Position numbers and translations under genes: made by a program
Notes under the pieces: model-generated
What the model was told of the DNA's origin: nothing
The model's input: the letters and a program-made list of their open reading frames with translations, nothing else
Database searches by the model: none
NCBI GenBank assembly: GCA_037576195.1
Contig: CM075103.1
Location: 31,270,723-31,334,722, forward strand
Length of the DNA stretch: 64,000 bases
Source: Phytoseiulus persimilis
Lineage: Eukaryota; Arthropoda; Arachnida; Mesostigmata; Phytoseiidae
Direction: 5' to 3'
Part shown: positions 9,700 to 24,200 of the stretch, piece by piece
Layout of the letters: each line of letters begins with the position of its first letter
How positions within the stretch are numbered: position 1 is the first letter of the stretch

Positions 9700-12600
9700 A
9701 TTGGTTGGTACATTAACCATTCCTTGTCCATATTCTTCTCGTTATATGCCAGGGACCCCATACGCGAGGCGAGCACACGAGGGCACACGAGCTATATTTC
9801 CGCCAGGAAAAATGCCGGCTCCGGTCAACGCCAAAAGAACTGAAATTTTCGCGAGGAGATTGTGGAACGTACAGCAGGAAACGCAGCATGAGACCACCGA
9901 GACTTTAGCTCCTCCCAAGATTCGTTCGCTGAAAATTTCGTGAACAAGCTGATTCATGGATACACAAGTGGGATCTAATCTTGTTTCGCAGCTGGACCAG
10001 AGACAAAAGCAGCTTATGACTCCTGGCGTTTGGCAAACAGGCAACCCACGATGAACTCCAAGGCCCATCTGCGCGAAAATGCTCTTCAGCAACGAGAGAC
10101 AGAAACGCACAATCCTCGCTGTGTAATGCGAGCGGGTGTCAGCAGCTACTATGCCTCGGAGCGACCTCTGGAGCTGTTTGCTGTGGGATCAAAAAAAAAC
10201 ACTCCCGCTGGAGGGACACCCAGGAGTTCCGCAAAGTCTTCGAACACGGATTTTCGGGCACTATACGGGCAAAGGGTGTTCCATAAGACGCTGAACGAAG
10301 CAAGAATGGAATCGGATCGAGCGAGGATATCCAAGTCTTGAGTGGCATCTTCAATCTGGCAGGACAACGCGTTCTCCCATCGCGCCACAGCTTGGCCCGC
10401 GATTGGTGGCTGCTTCCGTTCCTTTTGGCAGACATGGCTCCCATAACAGCACTGCGACGCCGGGGTCATGAGTACCGAGAGATTCGGTTTTCTCGGGGGT
10501 GTTATCGCTCATCGTCTGTACCCTGATGCTCGGCCAAGAAGAGGGTGGAGAGGGAGACGTCACTGAGAGGTATCGTCCCGGCTACTCGCCACGAGAGCGT
10601 GACCCGCCGCGCTGAAGCTCCATCGCCATTCTCGATCCGATCCGAGATCACCTTCCGAGATATTCGGCGGGTTTCTAGGTCTTTGGAAAAGATTGCGTTG
10701 ACATGGCGGAGGCAGTTCCGCTTTGAGAGTACGAGCGACCACGCTGAACATCTCAAGTGCAATCATCTTACTGTCAAATGGCGTTGATTTCGGGGAAAAT
10801 CGGGAGTATAGGACTTAAACAACGATACGTCCAGGAGCACTACTGCTGCGATAGGGGAGAATGATTATCGATACTCTTCTCCCTCCCCTACGCTTCAGAA
10901 ACGTGGAGACGCTTAGCGAGAAAAAACCTCACTGTTCCCAGTTGGAACGAAGATGACGAAACCGCGAATTTGACTATTTCCTTCCGAAGGAAGAAAATTG
11001 TAGGAATAAATGACGATTAACTTGAGAACCGAAAAACGTCCGCCATATTCTGCCAGAATTCGTGGCGACAACGCACCAAACGATTTGCGTGTATAAATAA
11101 AACCCCTTGAAGACGATCCGTGGTGCCTTCTTTGTGATGAAGAGATTCCGCGTTCCGACCGAGCCGAATAGGACTTGGAAATCGAAGGTGAAAGGAACTA
11201 GTACAAGTCAGAACCTCGTTCCGAACGTTACATCTGGTTTCGGATCCGCTTTGAAGTTTCGCTGAGAGTTCCTGATCCGTTCTTCGAAGTCTGATTCCAA
11301 CCATCACTAGAGAGCAGTCAACTTGAACTTGGTTTCTACAAATAGAGCTGTGGTGTTGGATCTGATCAGCGAGCTCGTCTCTGTACCCGATCCGTGAAGC
11401 AGAGAGACGGCGGAACGCGGCTTCGTCCCGCGGTGCGTGCACCACCAGAAGGATGAGCTTTTATGGAACCTATTGCCAGAAAGAGTATACGATGACTGCA
11501 ACGTTTCTTCACGAACGACCGGATGCGGTACTGTTGAACGAAGATCCTAACGAAATCAAAGGAGAAACGTTGCAAACAAATTCACGCTCGATTCCCGTGT
11601 GACCTCAACAAATTCGCGACCGCCTTGGAGCAGAATATGATTTTGAAACACATCCACCTCGTATCGATTATTCGCCGAGTTCGCTCGCCCCCAGCTGAGA
11701 TCAGAGCATCATCGATATAGCCCCGATGAGCAATCTGCTAAGTTTGCCAAGATGCACCACTCCTGACAGGCGAAGCCATGGCTCCGCCCCGGAGAAGAAT
11801 CAATGCTTGGGAAGGGAGCAACAGGGGAGAGTGGTTGATGTTTCTTATGTCTCTCGATTCCGGGCGCAGCGGCTCGATCCCCTCAAAATTGAACTGGATC
11901 CGCAAGCGCCGTGCCGGGCTTGATTGCGACAGCTGCTCAATGAGTTTTCCGGAACAGGCTGCTCGAAAACATCCAACGCCAACGATGCCGGAGGATTACC
12001 AGCCGGTTTTTATTGGAAGCTGCTTAGACGGTTCGGGGTCGTAAATCCAAACGGTTATGGGTGCTGACGAAAAGCGTTGCCGCGGGTAGGTACTACAAAG
12101 GAATATCGGTCTCGTCAGTTCCTTTATTCTGGAGCCTTCCAAGACGCAGAAGCTTTCCAGAGCAAACTTCATCGGCCTCACGACCCCCGTGCTCCTACTA
12201 TAGTTGTGGCGCTTCCTCCACAGATGCTGACTCGATGAAACACGCATCCAGTTTTTCCGGTCGTTGAACAATGGTTTTGTGATCACTTTCCAGGCTACTT
12301 TACTGCCAAGTATTTTCCAAGGCACCTCACTGCGATGTGGAGAGTCGAGACCTCGATCGGAATGGAAGGTTTCATCATTCTCAGATGTTTGATTCGTTCA
12401 TCGGACGTTGAATCCCTTCTAGAGAAACTAGGTGACTCGATGGATCAGTCTCACCAAGAGAATGTTGGAATCTTGAGGGGTTCAGCTCGATTATCAGAGA
12501 GTCACTGACAGTTCAAAGTCAAGGAGGTCCCCGTCCAGCGCTTTTTCGAACACGCCCTGGGCTCAACATTCTCTTCTCAAAATAGTCGTCGCTGTCAGAA

Positions 12601-15600
12601 TCATCGATTTACCACCACTGAACCAGCGGGTGATGTCAAGGTCGACCTGGACAGGTTCACAGTATTCCGATCGAGAAGTGACGGGAGTCCGTTGAAAAAG
12701 TGGTTCTTCTGTAACCCTGTTGCTGACGTGTCTCACAACGGTACCCGATCGATTCCAGCATGATATCATGTTTGTCTTCTCTGAGAATCGAAACAGAAGA
12801 GATCACGACCGGGAAGCCGAGTACCATCACTGCTCCAGATTCTGTGTTCGCATGCAGTTCACAGCAGTTGAAAGAATCATCCTTTCACACGGATTCTTCG
12901 TCTTCGATGGGAGAAACGGCGGCTCTGCAGACACGGCGTGGTGCCTCTCGTTCGCTGCCGAGCTCTCGAACTTGACTTCTGTCTGAGTCCTCCTTCCGAC
13001 TACTGACAGGAAAGGCCCAAGCATGATCCATCGATAGAGTCGAGTGGCTACACTTGATTTCCAAGCAACAATACGATATGCGCCGGTGTTGAAGCATCAT
13101 ATCAAGGCTGGTAAATTCAAACGTCGCGAAGTCCGTATGTGAATCGGCTACGGGAAGAATCGAGAGTCTCGAGCTCTCGGATTTTTCTCACCTCGGCCTA
13201 GCTCCGAAGGGCCTGAATTCTCGAGACGTGGATTTTCGAGACATCTTCCCTCTGAATGACGGGCATCTGCCGAGGCGGTCGGCAACCGGAGCGTATCCCA
13301 TTCTGTCATAGGCACCAGGGAAATACGGAAACTTTACAATTGATGGATATCTCTGACAACAGGGCCACCTACCAGAGGACCGGAGAACGGATGTGCATGC
13401 TTTCCAGTGACCAATCGAGGATTTGTTCCCAGCTGGAAATCAAAAGAATACTATATGTTTCTAAATGCTGGATATATCCTAGCCTCATGGACACATATTC
13501 AGCCTTTGACCTTATTTTGTGATCTCACAGGGAACAAGCATGCTCTAGAACCTTATCAGTCGGGCCAATGAAGCTCACAGAAATACTTGAGGTGGCGGCA
13601 GATTTTGCATCACTTTATGAGAGTTGACGAAACAAAGGGAAAATCGGGAACGCTCCTCGTGTGTCATCCGGTCCTCATGTGAGGAATCTTCACATTAGCG
13701 GCCAACGTTGATCAGGGAGGCAGTCTCCCATCTAGGCAAGGTTTGGCGATTTCGCTGAGCTAGGCATCTTTGAAGGTGTTTTCACGAGCTCGTTCCATCC
13801 ACTGCCATAGGCTTCCTTCCGAAGAATATCACGAATTTCTGAAGCTTGATAGCGGTGACCAGCGTCGAACTTTTTCGACTTCACGTCCCTCATGAACAAA
13901 GCTTTTTTTTTCTGACATATATCTCTGGCGGTTCCTGGGTGCCTTGACCAAAAGATGACATGTCAAACTAATCGATCCGTGTGACATTCACGGACGACGC
14001 CCCCGGGCTAGGAGTCGCATCGCTTTCCAGGCTTGTCGGAGTTGAAACGTTGTCCTTCAGCGGTTCGGTTCTCGTCTGTACTTTGTCGGTCCTCCATTCC
14101 ATGGGAAGATTTCAAGCCCGCTCTCGATGAACCTTGGGGGAGCTTGGTGCTGATTCGTTGGGGAACACCCCGACGTCATTATTCGAGCCCGTCAAACCAC
14201 GAGGGGGACTCTGGGACTTGCACCGGAAATACGACGCGAATTCATGAGAGAATCGGAACAGCAGTTCTCCAGGTGTGTCTTGAGAAGTGGAGACGGCCGA
14301 TCGCAACCACTGTTGCATGAGGCAGAATCGCATCAGAAGAAAGCTTCTACAGCAGTTTGAGACTTGACCTTTTTGGTGCGGCGATAAAACGGCAATCACT
14401 CCCCTGCCGCACTGGACTGTTGATTACCATTCAATTTCTATTCGAACAGGCGCGCCGAACCAGACTTTCGAAGCACGCAATTAATTAAGATATCCATTAC
14501 GGTAATTCACGGCGAAGGCGATGACGTCAATTGAAGGTGAGTTGAAAGCTGAGCAGACGAACTCTTGTTTTTGCACGAACCCTGAGAGGTACTGAGAAGC
14601 ATTTCGTCGACGGAGCAAAAGTTTTCCGGTGCTCAACGGCGGACTCTTTGCTCGAAAGCAAAGCTGAACTGTACAACGGCGTCATAGGCGGCCGAAAATG
14701 GGCGCCTGCAATTGAGCAACACCGGCAGAACAACGGAAGGTTCACCGTGACGGACAATGATGAACTAATTTTGTTCAACATCTTTCCGAAACCGGTCAGA
14801 TACGCGCGAGATAACGGGCCCGTCAATGGATTCTCTGTCAGTGAACTGAGATTTATGGAGGAGATGGATAGATAGATCGAATGAGTAATGATTGATTTTG
14901 AAGACGCTCGAATCGGTACTTCGAAAGGTTTGAAGTGAATCGTTGCAGCTGGCAGCGACCACATCGTTCGTGATTGATTACGTGCTTATCTTCCGGAAAC
15001 ATGGGAAAGTACGTGCATGTTCGCTCGGGTATACAAACGTCACTTGGTCTGTCTGGCTTCCCAGTAACTGTCTGCTCGTTCGTCTGCCGGAGGTGTGGAT
15101 GCCGGAAACAAAACTGACCGGGGAACAGCTCCGTTTTCGGAGCTGCTGAAGAAGAAGAAATGGAGGTCATGCTCGTTCCCCAGCAGGATGGCCGAACGTG
15201 GGGGTATTTCGGGTCCTAGTGCTCTTCTGATCCATCGAGAGTTCTCGAGGAGCTTCGGGGTGATCCCTGGACGGAATTTCATTCGACAGGTTCAGGCCGA
15301 GGTTCTGAATTTTGGGGATCACAGACCGGCTCATGACTCTACCGAATTAAATCGATGACACAATCTTGTGGAAAAGTCGAGGCAAGAGACATTTGCGTGG
15401 ACTCGATTCTGCCTGGTTCGTGTCTAGCGATGTATGTACATCCGATTTCGAAAAAAAGCATGGAGTTCGTTGTCCCGTATTTCTTACCTCATGGTGGTTG
15501 ACTTTTCTTCCGCTAATCTACAGCGCGAGCGGACATCTAGTACCAGATATCTGACTGTGAGAAAACCGAACTAACCGACCCGTAATCCGAATTCCAACGC

Positions 15601-18600
15601 ATCGAATTCACATCAAAAAGCATCTCTCGTCCCCGCAGTCAAGGAACGACTAAACGAAACGGAGCTACAACTTTCAATTCACAAGATTCTCGGGAGTCTG
15701 TCTCGAAACCCGAAGCTTTCCTTTCACTGTTCGAGCAGCAAGCCACCGCTTTGAGGAGCACTGCCATCGATATTCATGCTGCGGAATATCGGTCAAACAA
15801 CAAGGCATAAACATTTGAGTCCCATCAGATTCCTAGCTTGCAGCCCAAAACTTTTTCTGAGACACGCATTCCAAAAGCACCGTGGCAGCTTCTCCAGAGA
15901 ACCTCGCGCTCCTCAGTCCTGAAGACATACCAAGCTTCCCGAAATTACTATGTCTCAGCACCGATACTCGTGAATGTTTTGAATATTCAACAGTATAACT
16001 GCTGAGAAGACCGCTCCAGCATTGTTGAAAGCAGAACGAGGTAAACTGCTCCGAAGCCTCTTAGGCTGGCTGAATAACATAACGGCTGACAATGCGGTGG
16101 AACCTTCAGTAAACTGCTCGCACCTCCGATCGGGCCATTCTCGTTTGTCGTGAACGAGCCGATGAATTAGCGTTCCACTGGATTGACGGATGGGATCGTG
16201 AGGAGGATTTTGAGGCCCTATCAAGACTTCCCGCTCGACAATGAAATGATTCTGGGTGATAACTGTTCAGCGAGTAGCGTATTTGAATCTGGACGCAACG
16301 CCGACGCCTCCTTGCCGCCGCCATCCATCCGTCCGTCGGTCGCTTGGTCGGGTCCTCTCTCCCGTCCCGGGAGTCCAGAGCGTCGTTCACTTTGGACTTC
16401 AGAGCGAAACTGTGCTGTGAAGAGTGCGTTAAACCATCTAAACTACAGGAGCCGAAGTTGACACCCGGTCAGGATCCAAATACTACGACTGATTCCGTGA
16501 GTGATTTCCGAGTTTCATCGGTTGATGGTGCTGAACTGAATACGCTCAGCCTCGTCGTTTATTCGAGAGGAATCATTTTTTCACCGAAAACTGATCGCTA
16601 ACGAAGTATCTACAACATCGTTCTCGATGGATGCATCCATTCCAATCACGAGATGACTTCGTAGAAGCGGACGCGGTCATCCAGTGTTGGCTTTTCCGTT
16701 GCAAGACCATGATGGAATCGTTTTGCACCGAAGGCAGTTGTTCGGTTGAGCAGGGGAGACGAAGCTTGTTCGAGAGCGTGTCCGCGCGAGCCGCAGACTC
16801 ACGATGTCTGAGAGCCAGATGCGTACGCGGCGAAGATTCCTTCGAGATCTTCTAGTCTTTGATCTCGTGGGAATTAATCGCAGGGCGCGGAGACATCAGC
16901 TTTCGTTGATTGGCTGATGCGCACAATCCCTGGAAAGAAAAATCAACTCCCAATCATCATGAGAATCGTCCTGTTGCTCGTCGTCGGGCATCGCGCCAAA
17001 ACTATTCTGATGGAGTCGCCGATCGGAACAATGTCTTCGAATCTCTAAATATGAAATCGCTACTAGGGCCTCGATAGATGGTAATTCAGGAGACGACACA
17101 CTTCGCTGCTCCGCAGCTCACCCTAAATCCGTCGACGTGATAAATATCTGTACATAAATTCGAAGGGACCATTGGAGTTTCACTACACCGATTCCCATCG
17201 TTCCAATTTCACGAATACTTCCCACGACAGGATGTCCAGAACGGAATGAATGTCTCGCATTTTCTAGATGTCATTTCTCGAATTTTGAACTACAAGCGTT
17301 CGTCTGGAGGGCCGCCTGTTTTGAATCGACATTCGTTCATGTTTGAGATAGCGGAGAGCGAAAGTGTTTATATTCCTCGCTTGTAAATCTTTCAATCACA
17401 CAATCGGTGAGATAAGCGAACGTATTGAGTAATTATCTCTTGAATAATGCAAGACTCCTCTCTGGATCCTCACCTGATTGCATGTCTCATCGCGGTTGGC
17501 ATTCAAGTACCTGTTAGACAGAGCAGTTTACGAAGAATGGAAAGACAGCATCTTAGGAGAGAAATCTCGTTCTCGACAGATTAGATTCGGCAACTAATTC
17601 TGCGTGAGAGTGACCAGTTTATCGGAGTTCGCATATTCTTCCCACAGCCCGCGTCATTCGTGGACGCATATTCGGACATCTGGTGGAGCCCTAGCTCCTG
17701 TGACTCCTCTCTTAGGAATCGCACGGCTTTGCATTTGGAGAAGCGCTCTGAAGGCTGGCTGGGTCAATCCTTTCAGTTCAAATACATCATTCATACGAAG
17801 ATATCGTCGTTCGATTGCCAACGGTTGCTCTGTACGTGGTGTGCAGCGTCTAGTTTCAGTCAATTAGGACCAATTGAGTCAGGTGATAGGTTTTCATAGA
17901 GCAAACATGATCTAGTGTCAATGGAGGCGAGTCACTGCAAGCTGTAGTTCACAGAGCGGCATCCGAGGAGAGTCGAAGCTTCTCTGGCACGTCCAGAAAT
18001 ATCGGCGCGCTCTGATGATGCAGCGCTCGCCGTGCGCTCTTCTCAAAGATCATAAGTTTCGCTGAGTGGCGGGAAGCGCCAGGATGGTGGTTCGAAAGTC
18101 GAGAACAAGGACCGGACGAGACGGTAGTCATTGAACGAAGGCTGCCTTTCGTGGTATCGCATTGACGTCGTACGATCTCATGTACATCCTGTGTCCAGTC
18201 ATTTCCGAAAGCTGCGCAGAGCAAGCGATCCATTCTCTGCGATATGTTCGGAGTTAGCAGTTGTTTTCTCCCGATTTTTGTCATCGTCGCCGACCCCACC
18301 GGCGAACAGAACTTGATGTTCGATATCGGGAGAATTGAGGGATTCGCTGCGAATAGTAGACAGTCGAAACCCACAGTCGAAACCCACATCTGAACCCCAA
18401 GGAGACATTCGTTGCGTGCCACCCTGCTGTGGAAATGCCCTTTACGCGTTCGAACATTAGGAACCGTGCTCCGGGAGCGTTTCTCAGTCTGTGATTTTCG
18501 AAGCTGGTGAACTCGGATCGCTGCTCGGTTGCGGAGCTCCGCCCTTCCGTTTAATGGCCCCGGGACAAGCGAAAGAGTTGGATCAATGAGGGTCCGAAAT

Positions 18601-20950
18601 GGAGGTTCGAATCACAAGATCATTCCACAATCGTTTATGGTGATGACGGCAACAGAAAATGTGTGTTCGATCGTCGCTCCGATCGGAGCACAAAACACCT
18701 GCACTCGACGACACCACCTGAACGAGGGCATTGGCTCGTGCAAAGCGTCAACAACGTTCGGATTCAATCCTGCTTGTGACGTCAACTGAGGAAAACTCGA
18801 GTTTTCGCTGACCGACAGCAGTCGGCCAAACGATTCCCTCGAAGTCGGATCCGTCGTTCCAGGAATCGTTCTTGGAATTCTCAACTCCCATGTGGAGCGA
18901 GACTCTGGCGCCTACAGTGAATCTGAGAGAGCAGTCCATTCCGCCAGATTTGCTCTTTCACGCGCAATAGTTTTGGAAGAGGAATGGAGCTCTGGAAGAC
19001 GACATCATCCAAGAGAAATGGATGAGCGATATAACGTCAGACAATAACTCGAGCAGGCCATGAATTCACGACTTAAGTGTTCGCCGGAACGAAAAAAGGG
19101 AAATCAGAATTGAGAAAGCGAGTTGGTTCCCAGAGAACTGCATAAGGAAGCTCACGGTTTGCCGTATTGCGGAGCGAGTCCGCGATGTTGTCATGGCCGG
19201 CGTTCGTTCATGGGCAGATGGAAAATCACATTCTGTGCGAAACGGTTCGTCAGGCTGTTAGGAAGTTCCTTCTTCGTTAGGCTACATCTTTTCTTTGTGG
19301 CTCACTCTGATTGTGATTCAGATGCGTTCTGCTGTGCTGAGTTGATAAGGTGTTCTTGGTGTCGGAGTTGCGTAAGAGCACCCAAACAACGCGACGGCGA
19401 GCGGGACCCAATCATTGCGAAGACAGAAAACCCGAACTCGTCCTACTCGTCGCTCACCGGCAGAGAACAGGGACAGGAAGTGGGACGTCTCGGCATGGTC
19501 ACGTTCTCACTGGGAAATTTCGGCATATGCCCGCCATGGTGTCACGCCCCGCGAAAGTTCTGCTGAGCGCATCATTCCGTGCGAGGATCCAAGGGGGTTC
19601 CTGCGGAATTCATCAAATGCATCACTGACACCACTAACCTGTGGCTTCTGACAGCAATTATGCAGCGCTGGCCGCGACTTTCGAACGGTCGCCATTCCCA
19701 AGGTTTGATGAATGGTGAACATCGTCCAAATGGCTCACCTCGCAGTCACTAGCGAAAGTGAATGTTGGGAGAAAAGTGGTTGGAATCCATTTCTCCCTAT
19801 CGTGAGTCTGAAACGCCCTCAGGAAAAATGCCGACCGCCACGACGCGACGACGCTGCGTCGTTGTGACTCTTTTTGTTCGGTTTTGGTCCGCTATCGAAG
19901 ACACGTTCGAAACCGCGAACAGACGGCCTTTATGCGAGTCGAAAGATCCGATATTGAAATACAACGGAGCAGAAAAATTGAAGCGGAACCTCATATAAAA
20001 AAGAGTGCTCACTTCCTCCGCGATCTGAGTCATTTGCTCAGCGCTGTTGAATCAAGAGAACCGAATTCGATTCCTTCTACTATTCTTCTTGAATTCGGAA
20101 AGCTGCGAAATCGAATGCGGGTTCTGTCAACGCACTTGACAGGTGAAACGTCGAGCTGGCGCATGTGGAATCGAATGAACATATTTGAGAAAGTCCAGAT
20201 TCGAATCGCGGACGAACAGAAGTCCAGACGGTCGCTGTTGCACCATCCACCCAAACGCCGAGAATCGACCCCATTGGTGATATACGAGCTCGTTCGGGCC
20301 CTAACATTCTTGAGGCATTCTTGATTCACATTCTTGACAAGAGCGCTTGCGTTGGAAGTCCGCTGAAGTAGAGATATCACAAGCTTCGGAGCACGTTTTC
20401 GTTTGATCGAAAAACCTGGAACTGAGGAAGCCCGTTTGAAATATGGCCTTAATGAGACGCCGTCACGTTCCGTCCGTCCGTGGTCGTCGCCAACAAATGC
20501 GACAGCCGGGTCAATGAGGAAAAGGAACAGCTTGGGGCATTTTTCCTTGCTTTCATCCAATTATTCCATGACACAGTCTTAGTGCAGACCGGCTGGTCAG
20601 TATCAGCGCTGCCGTCCCCGACGGGTATGGGACGCTTCTCGAGACGTCCGCCTCTACCTCAGACAACAATGGATCCGCGGCTTCGTAGACGACTTGGCGC
20701 TTGGCAAGCCGTACCTCGCAGCCCCTCACAGATCTCGCTCTCGTGCTCTACAGAGCGTTTTCATTGACTTGAGAAGGATCCCACGAGCTTCCAAGCAGCA
20801 GGATCGGGATGGGATCACCTCGATCGATGGGATCAATCGACGAAATCACTTCTTCCGGAGCTTCATCGATGGGTCTTTCCCTACCAATTTCTACGGAAAC
20901 TGGAAATCATGTCCATCCAAAACTCCTATGCAAACCTGATGAGTTTTTTT
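9700..20950. other. Long stretch without a supportable gene
   Basis: About 11 kb of mixed-composition sequence with only short frames on both strands. I saw no domain, tRNA, transposon terminus or long repeat, apart from a tandem 13-base word (cagtcgaaaccca, twice) near 18360. Short exons of genes with larger introns could be missed. Confidence 0.4.
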
Positions 20951-20953
20951 TGT

Positions 20954-21259
20954 TCACCATCCTAAGTGAATCAGAAGAATCGAAGTGTATGACTGGAGAA
21001 TATTTGTTATCGAAGTGTTCATGCTTCGGCTCGCGCGTTCGGCGCACACTGGAAGTTCGATCGCCTCTTCCGGGCACGGTGGAGCTCTTCGTCCAGAAAA
21101 CCATTCTTCGAACCGTGACTCGCTCTTGATCAAGCGATCGAACTGTCTTTCAATTCTGTCGAGTTCCTCACTATGCAGAGAGGGCGTTGTCTGCTGGAAC
21201 GACATTATTCGATTCTCCATCGAGTCTCGGGTGTGGGCTGCGGCCTTGGCGGGGTCAGA
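20954..21259 (-). other. Candidate exon, charged helical protein segment
   Basis: ATG 21220 on the minus strand opens 88 codons with a helical, charged segment (HSEELDRIERQFDRLIKSES) followed by a proline/cysteine stretch. The frame is also open upstream to a pyrimidine-rich acceptor ending CCGCCAAG at 21260, so it may be an internal exon. The segment recalls coiled regions of retrotransposon gag proteins but has no knuckle. I cannot assign a function. Confidence 0.25.
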
Positions 21260-24200
21260 GGTCAGCGGTAAAAGGAGAAGAAAGCGTGTGATTCAAACAC
21301 AAACCACGGATTTATTGGTTGTCGCGGTGTTCGTGTGTGGTTTTCTCTGACGTTCTCTGCGGGCGTTCAACGACTCCGAAGAAAACAAAGCATGGCAGGT
21401 GACTCCAATATTCCTCTACGTCGGGGTTGATTCTACGGGTGGTGGGTCGATCTTGACCGTCAGCTCAATTTGAGGAGGATTCTCTCGTTGGGATGCGATA
21501 CCGTGCGTTCCGGGCAGTCCGCAAAGACCAACTCGCGGTTAAGGAATCATAAGATCCGAATTTCGCCGTTCTTTGTGGACGATTCGGATTCGATCCTGCA
21601 GGGACATCCAATCGTATCGGGGTATATTCCCAACGTTGCGGTCTTCGGCCACGGGTTTACCCTTGTCGAGCATAGACAGGTGCATGCGTCCTTACCAATA
21701 GATCGCGGTTCACAGAAAACGGTGCGTGGGTCTGAGCGCGTGCCGGATGTTTCGCCAAGCTTCAAGCATGCGACCTAGTCACCGCTAGCTTCGCTCTGTG
21801 TTTGATTTGAGCTGTGACCACGGGGGAACTCGAACGGGAATCCGCGCGATGCATAGAGGTCACACGCACACCGCTTGAAAGCTTTTCGCGGCTCGGCGAT
21901 ATAGGACTGAGAACCGAATATTTTTGGGCTCTCCGGGTCCCCACCGTAGAACCGGAGTCAGACCCGGAATTCAGAGCGGTTTTCTCGAATTCGGAAACGG
22001 AGCTGTTCCATATCGGCTGGTGTTTTGAAATAATCAGTCACGATCCGCGGACCAGAATGCAACCCATGGGTTGTCGGTGGTACTGCGCGCCAGGTGACAA
22101 AGCGAGCGTAACCATTTGAGAATGCGGCCGGAATCACCATTCTATTATTTGCGAGTAACACGGTCCATTTCGCCGGCTATTTTGTTGGTGCTGCTAGCTG
22201 TGGTTGCCCCACAAGGAATCGTACCGCTCAACCAGCTGATTGAAAATACATACAAACACACGGCATCGACCACCTGACCAACAAGCACCGTCGCGAAACC
22301 CGGCCATACTGCGACAAGGAGGGTGCAGATCTATGAATGGGAGAAACGAGAGAATAAAGGACTCCGAAAGACCATCGAATTCAGCGAATACCACACTGGC
22401 TTTTCAAAGACTTTCAAACATTCGACTTGTCGACGAGGAAAATTTACAAAGTTTATTCTACATTTTCCATCATCTGCAACTCTCGTTCGGCCGTCTGGCG
22501 GTAGCCGGGAGAGCCTGCGGGCCTGTGAGCACTTCCTTTCGGGCCAAAGTGACTGAACGATCACAACGATGATCAAGCGATCGAGGGTTCGGGACGTGTG
22601 TGATAGTTCCCTTCGTGGAGTAAATTCAGCAATTCTTTGTCAGAAGAATCTCTCCGCGCGCGGACGCGCAGTTCGATGTTACAGCTTCGAACGATCGCTC
22701 GAGCAAATGTTCTCGAATGGCACGTTCACCGACTCGGGACCTCGAGTCACAAGACGCACGACGAAAACGCGAGTTGTTCTCGCTCCATCGAATCCTATCA
22801 ATAGGGCAACGAAGCGCCAGGCGCTGCAGATTCACGTTTTTTTCTGTTGAAGACCGCTCGCTGTCGGAGTTGAATCCGCCGCTCTCGGCGTGAAGGTGTA
22901 TTGTATTCGAAACGCGGAAGCAGCGTCGTCAATCTCTCTCTCGGCCAGATGGCAGAAGAGACTGCGACAGAACAATCGACGGATTCGGAGACGAGACACA
23001 TCTCTGTCGGAAGACTTCACTCATCCACGGGCCAAATCCAGTTCGGTGACGACCGTTTGACAAGTGAAGTTTGCTGCGGTGCCGGTCTCGTCTCTCATCT
23101 ACAGGGACGCCAGAACTGTGAGCTTGTTCTCCCGCGAGTTCCCGGAGTCCACTCGAGCATTTCGGAGCCGAGACCCCAGCTACGGACTCGCATCGATAAA
23201 GCACGTTACAGTTCAAGGGTTGACCCATCTGGCGCAACATGGATGCGTTTTCATCATTTTCTGCAGCACCGTAGCGAAATCTTCCCCACGGAATATTATG
23301 GCGGTCGGAACATTTTCTGCTGAGCCACTAAGAAAGTCGTTTTCGGATATGAAGGCGATTGCGAACGAATCTGTGTCACCGAAACAGCAGCCATAACCCC
23401 TCGTCGATGCTGAGCGTTTCTGACGCTTCCTGTATAAAGCTGGGAATCCGCACCACGGATTCGCTGACAGTTTCGATGCGACATCTTCATTCCGTCCCGC
23501 GACAAGCAGTCTGGGTACCGCGCTGCACCAGAGTTCCAACGACGCTTGTCGATTCGCGCCAAACACAGCTCGGAGTTGCATCTTCCTCTGAATCATCGAA
23601 CGGCAATGTTCTCGTGGTCCGTCAACGAGCGGTTATCCCATACGTGGAGGGAGGATCGTGATGAGCCCTCTTCATGGGCGAAAGACGAAAGCATCCCAAG
23701 CGCCTTCAAACTGCTCTGCCACCGTTACGGCGGTCCACGGGTGGATCCCACAACGATATCTCCATCGCGAGCTTGTCTCAATGCTAACACCCACAGCCTA
23801 TGAAGGCTGATAAACAATGTTATTAAAAATTCGTCTCAGCATCGGTGTGGATGATGGAAGTCGAAATCCGTCCCCAGCATCGGGGGGAATAATGAAACTT
23901 CTCCGAATCGTTGAGAATGGAGCACGATCGAAATTGTACCTCTGTGAAGCAGGCTTCCAGGCAAAGCAGTGTTTCTGCTACCCTGTGTGGGCTCATATCC
24001 CTGAGGTAACGTCAACGACGACCAGAAGCACAGGAAAGAGTTTGTGCCCCATGAGCTCACTTCTGTGAGTCCAGAGGCCCGTTGGATGTTTCTTGCGATC
24101 GCGAGACAGCCCCACGGAATCTGAAGACGCGAACGCACACCCCGAGAAGTGTGACGAACAAACAGAACGACCAGTTTGTGAAGTATGAGCGACAACTTGT